A stretch of 64,000 nt of DNA from Calditrichia bacterium (lineage in GTDB: Bacteria; Calditrichota; Calditrichia; RBG-13-44-9; J075), in NCBI GenBank assembly GCA_020635015.1, contig JACKAP010000002.1:682001-746000 (forward strand), read 5' to 3'. The position numbers and the translations under genes were made by a program. How positions within the stretch are numbered: position 1 is the stretch's first letter; every line of letters starts with the position of its first letter. Positions 32,656 through 40,786 of this stretch are shown one piece after another. The notes under the pieces are model-generated. The model made no database searches, was not told the DNA's origin, and saw only the letters and a program-made list of their open reading frames with translations.

Positions 32656-33399
32656 CTAGGAGGCCGCTTTGGCCTTTGCCGGGCGGGGGATGATCATCGG
32701 CACTTCCTCGCGGTAGCGCAGGTAATTCTCGCCGTGCTCATGCACCAGGTCGCGCTCTTCAAACTGGATCGCGATCAGGATATAAGCGGTGGAGGCGATG
32801 GCGAACACCAGGTGGGTGATGGTCATGGTCGGAGTGGACCAGAGCACCAGCAGGAAGCCCACATACAGCGGATGGCGCACGTAGCTGTAGAACCAGGGGG
32901 TGTCGAACTTCAACGGGGTGTACTCGATCCCACGCAGATACAGATACACCTGGCGCAGACCGAAGAGGTCAAAATGGTTGAGCAAAAAGGTAGACATGAC
33001 AATGATGATCACCCCAAGCCCGAACAGGCTATAGAAGATGCCCTGACCGAGGATGCTTTCCACCTGCCAGATCATCCCGCCCAGCGGCTGCCATTGCCAG
33101 CACAGCAGGATCAGGCACAGGTTCGAGAGGAGCACGTAGGTGCTGCGTTCCGCCGCTTTCGGAATAAAGCGGGTCAGCCAGTTTTTGAAACCCCGCCGGG
33201 CCATCACGCTGTGCTGCACCGCGAACACTCCCAGCAGGAGGGTGTCGATCAGCAATGCCTGCCCTAACGGTCCTACCGGTCCGGAATCCAACGATTTGGG
33301 TACAAACAGATTGCCGATGAATCCGAATACATAAAGGAGTGTTCCTAAAAACATCACATATGAAACCACTCCATATAGAAATACCAAAATCTTCTTCAT
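32656..33399 (-). CDS. mddA: Methanethiol S-methyltransferase-like membrane enzyme
   Basis: A 247-residue membrane protein of the NnrU/isoprenylcysteine-methyltransferase fold with six or so helices. It closely resembles MddA, which methylates methanethiol to dimethyl sulfide using S-adenosylmethionine. Telling stretches are VPKSLDSGPVGPLG, FAVQHSVMARRGFK, RSTYVLLSNL, YSYVRHPLYVGFLLVLWSTP and FEERDLVHEHGENY. The RHPxYxG and EERDL blocks form the methyl-donor site in this fold. AAGGAGAT precedes the ATG. A further sulfur gene near the sulfur island. The fold is sure; assignment to MddA is strong but from memory of the family. Confidence 0.8.
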   Translation of the reverse strand: MKKILVFLYGVVSYVMFLGTLLYVFGFIGNLFVPKSLDSGPVGPLGQALLIDTLLLGVFAVQHSVMARRGFKNWLTRFIPKAAERSTYVLLSNLCLILLCWQWQPLGGMIWQVESILGQGIFYSLFGLGVIIIVMSTFLLNHFDLFGLRQVYLYLRGIEYTPLKFDTPWFYSYVRHPLYVGFLLVLWSTPTMTITHLVFAIASTAYILIAIQFEERDLVHEHGENYLRYREEVPMIIPRPAKAKAAS

Positions 33400-33705
33400 G
33401 ACTTATCTCCTTAATGAGATGTTAGTGATACTGAAAAATTTAACCAGGGCCCCTTGCCCCTTGCAGCCGACCTTGTTTAATGACTGCGTGACAAAGATAG
33501 CAAAAAGCGGGAGGGGAAATCTTTCAGTATGGTTGCAGTTTTTTGCAGAATGGTTGCAACCGCAAATGGTCTTTCAGGGCTTATGTGAAGCGGGATAGGC
33601 GTTTTTGAAGTTATGTTGCAGAAGTTTGACGATATGTTGCATGGAGGAAGAAAAGCGGGATTTCTTCTCCAATTTTAAAATAGAACGCAGTTTTATGAAA
33701 ACAGC
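33400..33705 (-). promoter_or_regulatory. Control region of the methyltransferase gene with 21-bp-spaced direct repeats
   Basis: This 306-base gap holds four TTGCA-containing direct repeats in two pairs: ATGGTTGCA at 33529 and 33550, and TATGTTGCA at 33612 and 33633. Members of each pair are exactly 21 bases apart, and the pairs are 62 bases apart. Two helical turns between direct half-sites is the spacing bound by AraC-type activators. They lie roughly 130-235 bases upstream of the methyltransferase start. No gene is seen here. Confidence 0.55.
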
Positions 33706-35130
33706 TTACGCTCCACTCTCTTTACGCAAGCGCACGCAGAAGGAGCCGTCCATCTGGTGGCGGTGGGGGAATGTGCGCACGCTGTTGCGGTTCCAGAGGT
33801 AGGCATCGGGAATATCCTCGCTGAGGTTATCCAGCACAAATCCGGAGGTTTCCTCCAGGAAACGTTCCACTACTTTCTCATTTTCTTCCAGCTCGATGGT
33901 GCAGGTGCTGTAGACCATCACCCCACCGTCGCGCAGAGCATGGGCGGCGGCTTTCAGCAGCTCCAGTTGCAGCCGCTGCATATTCTGGATATCCTGCAGG
34001 GTACGTTTCCAGCGCAGGTCGACCCGCTTGCTCAGCACCCCGAAACCGGAGCAGGGGGCATCGAGGAGGATCTTGTCGAACTGCCGGGCCGAGGGCAGCT
34101 TCAGGCCGTCGCCGATCACCACTGCGGCGACGTTAGCGCCATTACGCTGCAGGTTATCTTTCAACGAACGGGCCCGGCCGGGATGCTTTTCCAGCGCCAG
34201 GATAAGCCCCTGGTTTTGCATCAGCTCCGCCATATACCCGGACTTCCCCCCCGGCGCCGCGCACATATCCAGGACCGTCTCCCCGGGCCGGGGACTGAGC
34301 AGGCGCACCGGAATGCCGGTGCTGATATCCTGAACCGTCACCCAGCCCCGCTTCAGGAAATCGAGTTTACGGAATTCGGAAAAATCTGCGACGTAAAAGA
34401 ATTCCGGGAAGTCCTCATGCACCCGGTATTCAATATTGGAATGATCCAGGGTGCGGAAGAGCGACTCCCGATCGGCCAGCAAATTGTTGATCCGCAGCGA
34501 GACCACCGGCCGTTCATTATTCGACTTGCACAGGGCCACGGTTTCATCCACGCCCCACTGTTCGATCCAGCGTTGCACCAGCCAGCGCGGATGGGAGTAG
34601 GACACGCACAGGCGGTCGACATATTCCAACTGCATCTCCACGTATTCCAGCTTCTTCTGCTGCCGCAGAAAATTGCGCAGAATCGCGTTCACCAGGTTGG
34701 CGGTTTTTTGGTTGTATTTCTTTTTGGCGATCTCAACCGCCTCGTTGAGCACCGCATAAGGAGGGATCTTATCCAGAAACATCAACTGATAACCGGAAGA
34801 CCGTAGATTATTCTTCACATCCGGGATCAGATTGTTATATTCCCCTACATAAAGCTGGCTGAGATACCAGTCGAGGCGGTACTGCCAGCGCAGCACCCCA
34901 TTGACCACTTCCGTGATCAATCCGCGGTCGACCTCGCTGAAGCTGTCAATCTCCCGCTCCAGCAGTTTGTCGGTATAGGACTGGCGGGCTTCCACCCGGG
35001 TCAGGATATCGATAATCTTATTCCGGGCGTTGATCTGGGAAGGCGCATTGCCGGCATCATTGGCGGTTCGATCATCGCTGCCGGGATTGGGAGAAGGTTT
35101 CGAGGATTTCGGATCGTGTTCATTTGCCAT
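33706..35130 (-). CDS. rsmB: 16S rRNA (cytosine-967-C5)-methyltransferase RsmB
   Basis: A 474-residue two-domain RsmB. After a polar N-terminal tail (about 30 residues), a NusB-like RNA-binding domain runs to about 170 (LLEREIDSFSEVDRGLITEV, PPYAVLNEAVEIAK). The methyltransferase domain has the SAM site VLDMCAAPGGKSGYMAEL, DAPCSGFGVLSKRVDLRWKR with the PC motif, and the catalytic VYSTCTIELEENEKV. It uses S-adenosylmethionine to make m5C967 in the 30S subunit. Confidence 0.95.
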   Translation of the reverse strand: MANEHDPKSSKPSPNPGSDDRTANDAGNAPSQINARNKIIDILTRVEARQSYTDKLLEREIDSFSEVDRGLITEVVNGVLRWQYRLDWYLSQLYVGEYNNLIPDVKNNLRSSGYQLMFLDKIPPYAVLNEAVEIAKKKYNQKTANLVNAILRNFLRQQKKLEYVEMQLEYVDRLCVSYSHPRWLVQRWIEQWGVDETVALCKSNNERPVVSLRINNLLADRESLFRTLDHSNIEYRVHEDFPEFFYVADFSEFRKLDFLKRGWVTVQDISTGIPVRLLSPRPGETVLDMCAAPGGKSGYMAELMQNQGLILALEKHPGRARSLKDNLQRNGANVAAVVIGDGLKLPSARQFDKILLDAPCSGFGVLSKRVDLRWKRTLQDIQNMQRLQLELLKAAAHALRDGGVMVYSTCTIELEENEKVVERFLEETSGFVLDNLSEDIPDAYLWNRNSVRTFPHRHQMDGSFCVRLRKESGA

Positions 35131-35172
35131 AAGGTGCGGTTACCATTTTTTTGGGTATGTCAAGGGTTATAA

Positions 35173-36069
35173 TCAATCGATTCGTTTGATGGTTAGTACC
35201 GGGCAGACCGCCCACCGGATCACTTTTTCGGCGGTGCTGCCCAGCAGCAGATACTCCAGCCCGGTCAGTCCGTGGGTGGCGATCACCAGCAGGTCGACGC
35301 TCTGCTCATTGACATAACTGACGATTTCCTTATGCGCCACCCCTTCCCGGACCACGAAAGCCTCCACCAGCGACTCATCCACCAGGTCGGCAACAAAATC
35401 ATGCAAGTTGGCGATCACCGAGTTGGTGAGATTTTGATCCACTTCAAAGATCGACTCCACCCGGTCATCATAAAAAGCGGGATATACTTCCTGCTCCACG
35501 ACATGGATCAGCACCAGTTTCGCGTCGTACTTCTGAGCGATAGAGATGGCATATTCCAGGGCCTGGCGGGAATAGATCGAAAAATCGACCGGCACCAGGA
35601 TGCGTTGGATGCGGTCGTTTTTCTGAGAATTTTTCTGCACCGTCATCACCGGGATCGGCGCGCGGCGCACCGTCAGTTCGGAGACGCTCCCCTGGGCGGT
35701 CTGGCGCACCCGGTTCCAGCCCCGGGTGCCCATGATCACCAGGTCGAAGGTCTGCGAATCGATGTATTCCTGCAGCGCATCGGCCGGTGAACTGCCGTGC
35801 AGCACCACATGATCAACTTTCACCCCCTCGGCGGCATGCTTTCCTGCCTGCTGTTTCAACTTTTGCTCCGCCCGTGCCGCCCGCTGCACCATCACCGCCT
35901 GGTACTGCTGATAAGAGGCTTCCTCTTCAAACTCATCGGGAAAATACACCACCACATGCGCCAGGGTCATCCGGGCCTGGTAATGGCGCGCCATCTGAAC
36001 CGCCAGTACCAGCGCCTCATCCGAGTATTCACTGAAATCCACCGGCACTAAGATCTTTTTGATTTCCAT
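35173..36069 (-). CDS. Tandem universal stress protein
   Basis: A 298-residue protein of two UspA domains in tandem, each starting with a KILVPVDFS-like strand (residues about 3-13 and 152-162). Each keeps the ATP-binding G-x2-G-x9-G-S pattern: GTRGWNRVRQTAQGSV in the first and THGLTGLEYLLLGST in the second. Such proteins bind ATP and respond to stress or growth arrest. It lies 42 bases from rsmB on the same strand. Confidence 0.93.
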   Translation of the reverse strand: MEIKKILVPVDFSEYSDEALVLAVQMARHYQARMTLAHVVVYFPDEFEEEASYQQYQAVMVQRAARAEQKLKQQAGKHAAEGVKVDHVVLHGSSPADALQEYIDSQTFDLVIMGTRGWNRVRQTAQGSVSELTVRRAPIPVMTVQKNSQKNDRIQRILVPVDFSIYSRQALEYAISIAQKYDAKLVLIHVVEQEVYPAFYDDRVESIFEVDQNLTNSVIANLHDFVADLVDESLVEAFVVREGVAHKEIVSYVNEQSVDLLVIATHGLTGLEYLLLGSTAEKVIRWAVCPVLTIKRID

Positions 36070-36238
36070 CTGGCGTGTCCTCTTGTTTTACCCGAAGACG
36101 ATTTTCTGCTCACCGCAGAACAGTCCGGGACCAAAGCAGCCCCCAGGGTGTCTTAAAATAAAGTGAGAATACAAATTACACAATAGAAAAAGCCGGAATT
36201 TTAGGGCGTGCTGACGAAATGTCAAACACTCTAATCAC

Positions 36239-37585
36239 TTAGCGGCGTTGCGCCATCGGTACGTATGGCTGGGCCTCAGCCACACTCTTGTAGCCGGGGC
36301 GAATGATCCGGCCGCCGTTGATCAACTCGTCGATGCGATGGGCCGACCAGCCGACGACGCGCGCCATGGCGAAGAGCGGCGTGTAGATCTCCACCGAGAA
36401 GCCCAGCATGTCATAAACAAATCCGGAGAAGAAATCGACGTTGGGCGAGATCACCTTGTCGGAGCCTTTCACCTTGCGGAACACTTCCGGGGTCAGCGCT
36501 TCCACGGCGGTATAGAGGTGATATTCATCCAGCCGGCCTTTTACCTCCGCCAGCTCGCGGGCTTTCTGCTTCAGAATGATCGCCCGGGGGTCGGATTTAG
36601 TATAGACGGCATGGCCCATGCCGTAGACCAGCCCGCTGCGGTTATGCGCTTCTTTGCGCACGATCTTAGCGATATAGTCGCTCACCGCATCGCGATCCGC
36701 CCAATCTTTAACGTTGGCTTTGATATTATCCATCATATACATCACATTGGCATTGGCCGCCCCGTGCAGCGGGCCCTTCAGCGCGCTGATCGCCGCCGCA
36801 ATTGCTGCGTAGGTATCGGTATGGCTGGAGGACACCACGTGAGTGGTAAAAGAAGAGTTATTGCCTCCGCCATGTTCAGCGTGCAGCACCAGCGCAAGGT
36901 CAAGCAGTTCCGCCTCCAGGGCGCTGAACTGGCTGTCAGGGCGCAGCATGTGCAGGAAGTTTTGGGCGATATCATAATCCGGCCGGGGGTGATTGATGAA
37001 GAGGGGCTCATCATGAAACTTATGGCGCAGCGCCCGGTAGGCATAGGCGATGATCGCCGGAAACTTTGCGATCAGTTCCAGGCTCTGGCGCACCAGGTTG
37101 GGGATACGAATATCATCAGGATTGTCATCCACGGCGTAGAGTGCCAGCGTCACTTTCTGCAGAGCGTTCATCACATTAGGACTGGTGTATTGCAGGATAT
37201 TGCTGGCCACCAGGCGCCGCGGCAAGCTCATCCGGGCATGAAGATCACTCTCAAACTCCTCCAACTCCGCTGCCATGGGGAGTTTGCCAAAGAGCAGCAG
37301 ATAGGTGGCCTCGCTGAAGCCGTGCCGCTTCGCCTGCTGAATACCCGCCACCAGGTCGCGGATATCGATACCCCGGTACATCAGCTTTCCGTCCAGCGGA
37401 ACCAATTTGCCGTCTTCCTTTTTCGAACCGATCACGCCAGATATTTTGGTCAATCCCGCCAGCACGCCGGAGCCGTCGGCGTTACGCAAACCCCGCTTTA
37501 CATCCAGGCTATCGTAGAGATTCCGGTCGATGGTATTCTGCGCCAGTATCGCTTGAGAGGCTTTCTCGATAAAATTGCTGCTCAT
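36239..37585 (-). CDS. gltA: Citrate synthase
   Basis: A 448-residue citrate synthase that condenses acetyl-CoA and oxaloacetate. The catalytic set is visible: HAEHGGGNNSS (oxaloacetate/acetyl-CoA histidine), GMGHAVYTKSDPRA (second histidine plus CoA binding) and SPNVDFFSGFVYDMLG (catalytic aspartate and arginine region). GKLMYRGIDIRDLV near residue 65 is typical of bacterial forms. Transcribed alone, with 249 bases between it and the next upstream gene. Confidence 0.95.
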   Translation of the reverse strand: MSSNFIEKASQAILAQNTIDRNLYDSLDVKRGLRNADGSGVLAGLTKISGVIGSKKEDGKLVPLDGKLMYRGIDIRDLVAGIQQAKRHGFSEATYLLLFGKLPMAAELEEFESDLHARMSLPRRLVASNILQYTSPNVMNALQKVTLALYAVDDNPDDIRIPNLVRQSLELIAKFPAIIAYAYRALRHKFHDEPLFINHPRPDYDIAQNFLHMLRPDSQFSALEAELLDLALVLHAEHGGGNNSSFTTHVVSSSHTDTYAAIAAAISALKGPLHGAANANVMYMMDNIKANVKDWADRDAVSDYIAKIVRKEAHNRSGLVYGMGHAVYTKSDPRAIILKQKARELAEVKGRLDEYHLYTAVEALTPEVFRKVKGSDKVISPNVDFFSGFVYDMLGFSVEIYTPLFAMARVVGWSAHRIDELINGGRIIRPGYKSVAEAQPYVPMAQRR

Positions 37586-37833
37586 GATGAAACTCCATGG
37601 TTAAGAGGTTTACGGAACATAAGATTAATTTATATCTCGATGAAACGGTTTTTCTACGATATGCCGGACAGCCAGGACGATCGACAGAACGAGGGCCGGG
37701 AATATCACTGCTAATTTAATATCAGGATTCGATTTTCACACTTAAATTTTAAAAGGGGGGATCTGTTTTTGCTGGCAACCGCAACACACATCGCTATTTG
37801 TTCGACACTCCGGGGAATTGGTGGGCTGGCGGC

Positions 37834-39138
37834 CTAGCGGATTAAAATCATTTTCCGCACACCGCTCTCTCTTCCCGCCGTCAGCCGGTAATAAAAGATC
37901 CCGGAGCTGACCATCCGGCCTTCCTGATCACGCCCGTCCCAGCGCACCCGGTGTTCCCCGGCCTCCTGGCGCCCGTCAACCAGGGTGGTGATCCGCTGCC
38001 CCAATACATTGTAAATGCTAAGCTCAACCTCCTCGACAACTGACAACTGATAACTGATGACGGTTTCCGGATTAAACGGATTGGGATAATTCTGCGCCAG
38101 GGTAAATTGCGCCGGCGGCGCGGCGGCAGGAATGCCGGTGAGGCCGCTGCCAAGAACCGACAGGTATACCGTCAGTACCTCCTGAACGATATCATCGCTG
38201 AAAATCCGAAAGGTGCCGATCTGCGCCGGGTTCAGGGAATCGGGGGTATAATAGATCGCCAGATGCTTATCATCATTCGGCGGGAGCACCAGCCGGGTGG
38301 TGTCGACGCTGAACTGGGGATTGCTGGAGACAATATTATTCACCTCCAGCGTATCGACGCCCACATTACCGAGTGTCAGCAGCAGGGTGTCGGCAAAACC
38401 GTAGGCCACGGTATCAAACACCACCGTATCCGGAGTGACGAAAATATCCGGCAGCTCCCCGATAATGAAATGGTCCAGCCAGACATTATCGGAATTGGGA
38501 CTGCCGGGGCCGCCCTGCTCGTGGTAGTAATTGACCGCCACGAATGGTTCGGTGCCCGCATAGGGTGTCATGTCAAAACGGTAGCGATGCCAGCTGCCTC
38601 CGGGACCGGACACCCGGAAAGCCCCGAGCAGGTTATTGAAGCTGCTCAGGCTGCTGTCGCTGGTGGATAGATATACATAGAACGAATCCGGATACTGTCC
38701 GTCGACCGCCCCGGCGTAGAAGTAGAGATAATCATTGCTCAGGATCGCCGGCAGCCGGGGCGAGATCACCCATTCGTCGATCTGCCCCTGGGAGTTGGCG
38801 TGATCGAAACGGCTGAACAGAAACCAGCGTCCCGCTTCCGGCAGAATGGTGAAGCCGCTGACAAAATCCACCCGGGTGCGGTATCCCCAGCCCGATCCGC
38901 TGCCGTCATTATCGATCAACTGCCAGTCATCCGGGGGAAAGAGGGAATCGAAAGCTTCTTCCCAGCGAATCTCCCCCAGTGTCTTGATCTGCCCGCGCGG
39001 GGGCGCCCATTCGTAGGCCTCGCTGCGGATATCCAGGCGCTCACCGGCAGGGGATTTCCCGCCCGGCTGCGACCAGGCCACTCCCATCAACATCAGACTC
39101 CATATCATCAACACCCAAACCGGCCGCTTGCAAATCAT
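37834..39138 (-). CDS. Secreted T9SS cargo with choice-of-anchor/jelly-roll domain
   Basis: A 434-residue secreted protein: signal peptide (VWVLMIWSLMLMGVAWS), a choice-of-anchor J-like beta-sandwich (about 40-200: FDSLFPPDDWQLIDNDGSG, WVISPRL), a repeat like cell-surface Ig folds (VVFDTVAYGFADTLLLTLGN) and a type A sorting domain (NYPNPFNPETV, IYNVLGQ, then SGIFYYRLTAG and KMILIR). The sorting domain targets it to the T9SS and cell surface. The ATG at 39138 follows GAGGAGG. The DNA for ISYQLSVV in the sorting domain is a copy of the CAACTGA intergenic word. Confidence 0.88.
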   Translation of the reverse strand: MICKRPVWVLMIWSLMLMGVAWSQPGGKSPAGERLDIRSEAYEWAPPRGQIKTLGEIRWEEAFDSLFPPDDWQLIDNDGSGSGWGYRTRVDFVSGFTILPEAGRWFLFSRFDHANSQGQIDEWVISPRLPAILSNDYLYFYAGAVDGQYPDSFYVYLSTSDSSLSSFNNLLGAFRVSGPGGSWHRYRFDMTPYAGTEPFVAVNYYHEQGGPGSPNSDNVWLDHFIIGELPDIFVTPDTVVFDTVAYGFADTLLLTLGNVGVDTLEVNNIVSSNPQFSVDTTRLVLPPNDDKHLAIYYTPDSLNPAQIGTFRIFSDDIVQEVLTVYLSVLGSGLTGIPAAAPPAQFTLAQNYPNPFNPETVISYQLSVVEEVELSIYNVLGQRITTLVDGRQEAGEHRVRWDGRDQEGRMVSSGIFYYRLTAGRESGVRKMILIR

Positions 39139-39210
39139 CTGGCAAAACCTCCTCAAAATCAATTAGAGCATAATTTGTCGAACCTAAATGCATAATAGCT
39201 ACCAAGACAC

Positions 39211-39267
39211 AGACAACTGATAACTGACAGCTGACAACTGACAACTGACAACTGACAACTGACAACT
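39211..39267. repeat. CAACTGA heptamer repeat
   Basis: About seven CAACTGA / TAACTGA heptamers lie in the divergent gap between the T9SS cargo gene and the cysteine desulfurase gene. The same word occurs at 31958-31985, at 40741-40768, and inside coding DNA at 38035-38059. Confidence 0.9.
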
Positions 39268-39434
39268 CTCTCTCCCTAAAGTAGGTTGGCCCCTGCCCGT
39301 TTACAAGTGAAAAATCCCCCCCGCAGCACAAACCACAATTGCCTTGCTTCTATCGGGACCTGCGGTTAAATTTCTTGCCAGTACTGTTGATAATGCAGGC
39401 CAATCTTCATTTGAAGCGAAGACACTTTTTACCC

Positions 39435-40577
39435 ATGAAGCCCATTTACCTCGATCATAACGCCACCGCCCCGCTTGATCCCCGAGTTCTGGAAACCATG
39501 CTCCCCTATTTCACCCGGGATTTCGGTAATCCATCCAGTCTGCACAGTTTTGGCCGAACCGCCCGCCAGGCGCTGGAAGCGGCCCGTGCCGAAATCGCCC
39601 GGCAACTCAATGCCCGGGAGAGTGAGATTGTTTTCCTCAGCGGCGGCACCGAAGCAAACAACCTCGCGCTTCGGGGATATGCCCTTCAGCATCGCGAGCG
39701 GGGCCATCACATCATTGCCTCCCGGGTAGAGCATCCCTCGGTGCTGAATACGCTCAAAGCCCTGGAAAAAGAGGGCTTCGAGTGCACCCTGCTCGCCACC
39801 GACCGTTACGGCCGCGTCGATCCGCAACAGGTCGCAGCCGCTATTCGCCCGGAAACCATCCTGATCAGCATCATGCACGCCAACAATGAGGTGGGCACGC
39901 TCAATCCGGTTGGGCAGATCGGAGCCCTGGCCCGGGAGCGGGGAATCGCCTTTCACTGTGATGCGGTGCAGACGTTCGGCAAGCTTTCCCTGAACGTGCA
40001 AACGCTCCCGGTGGATCTGCTGACGATCTCCGCACACAAGATCTACGGCCCCAAAGGGGTGGGCGCGCTTTATGTCCGGCGCGGCGTTTCTATCAGCCCT
40101 CAGCTCTACGGCGGCAGCCAGGAGCAGCACCTGCGCGCCGGCAGCGAGAACCTGCCCGGGATTGCCGGGTTTGCGGAAGCGGCGCGGTTGATCGGCCGGG
40201 AACGCGATGCGTTGGCCCAACGCATCGGCCGGCTGCGCGATGAATTTCAAGCTACCCTGCAGCAGCGTATCCCCGACCTGGTGATCAATGGCCATCCCGA
40301 GCAGCGAATTTATAATACCCTGAACATTTCCATCCCCGGCTGCCCGGGCGACATGCTGCTGCTGAATCTCGACATGAAAGGGATTGCCGTCTCCACCGGC
40401 TCAGCCTGCAATGCCGGCAAAGTCAAATCCTCCCATGTGCTGACCGCCATGGGCCTATCCTCCCGGCTGAGCGGATCGGCTCTGCGCTTTAGTTTGGGGC
40501 GGGATAACACCCGGGAAGAAATTGATTACGTAGTGACAGAACTGACCGCTATCGTGCAGCGGCTGCGCAGCAAATAA
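39435..40577 (+). CDS. Cysteine desulfurase (NifS/IscS family)
   Basis: A 380-residue PLP enzyme that takes sulfur from cysteine as an enzyme-bound persulfide for Fe-S clusters or thio-modifications. It has IYLDHNATAPLDPRVLE at the start, SGGTEANNLAL, HANNEVGT, the PLP lysine in SAHKIYGPKG and the sulfur-carrying cysteine in STGSACNAGKVKSSH. The short loop after that cysteine suggests a group I (NifS/IscS) enzyme. The ATG at 39435 starts at MKPIYLDHNA; the longer in-frame reading adds 32 unrelated residues. Confidence 0.94.
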   Translation: MKPIYLDHNATAPLDPRVLETMLPYFTRDFGNPSSLHSFGRTARQALEAARAEIARQLNARESEIVFLSGGTEANNLALRGYALQHRERGHHIIASRVEHPSVLNTLKALEKEGFECTLLATDRYGRVDPQQVAAAIRPETILISIMHANNEVGTLNPVGQIGALARERGIAFHCDAVQTFGKLSLNVQTLPVDLLTISAHKIYGPKGVGALYVRRGVSISPQLYGGSQEQHLRAGSENLPGIAGFAEAARLIGRERDALAQRIGRLRDEFQATLQQRIPDLVINGHPEQRIYNTLNISIPGCPGDMLLLNLDMKGIAVSTGSACNAGKVKSSHVLTAMGLSSRLSGSALRFSLGRDNTREEIDYVVTELTAIVQRLRSK

Positions 40578-40621
40578 TGGTCGAAGCTTAATGTTCAGCA
40601 GTAAATGGTAATTGGCACCTT

Positions 40622-40768
40622 ATTGGTTGTTGGTCATTGGTCATTGGCAAAGACCCGTCTTAACCAAAAGCCAATGGCCAACAACCATGACGGTTTAAAA
40701 TCACCAAAAACCAGAGACAGAGTAATATTGTAACATAGAGTTGACTGATAACTCATAACTGACAATTA
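40622..40768. repeat. TTGGTCATTGG-word hairpin and CAACTGA-like words
   Basis: Bases 40622-40687 form a hairpin with ATTGGTTGTTGGTCATTGG on the left and AAAGCCAATGGCCAACAACC on the right. Bases 40741-40768 hold GATAACTCATAACTGACAA words just before the peptidase ribosome site (AAGGAG). Confidence 0.8.
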
Positions 40769-40786
40769 CCAATTCAAGGAGCTCTC

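Noticed and set aside
36248..37714. 488-residue plus-strand frame
   Set aside because: Antisense to citrate synthase, which has all catalytic motifs.
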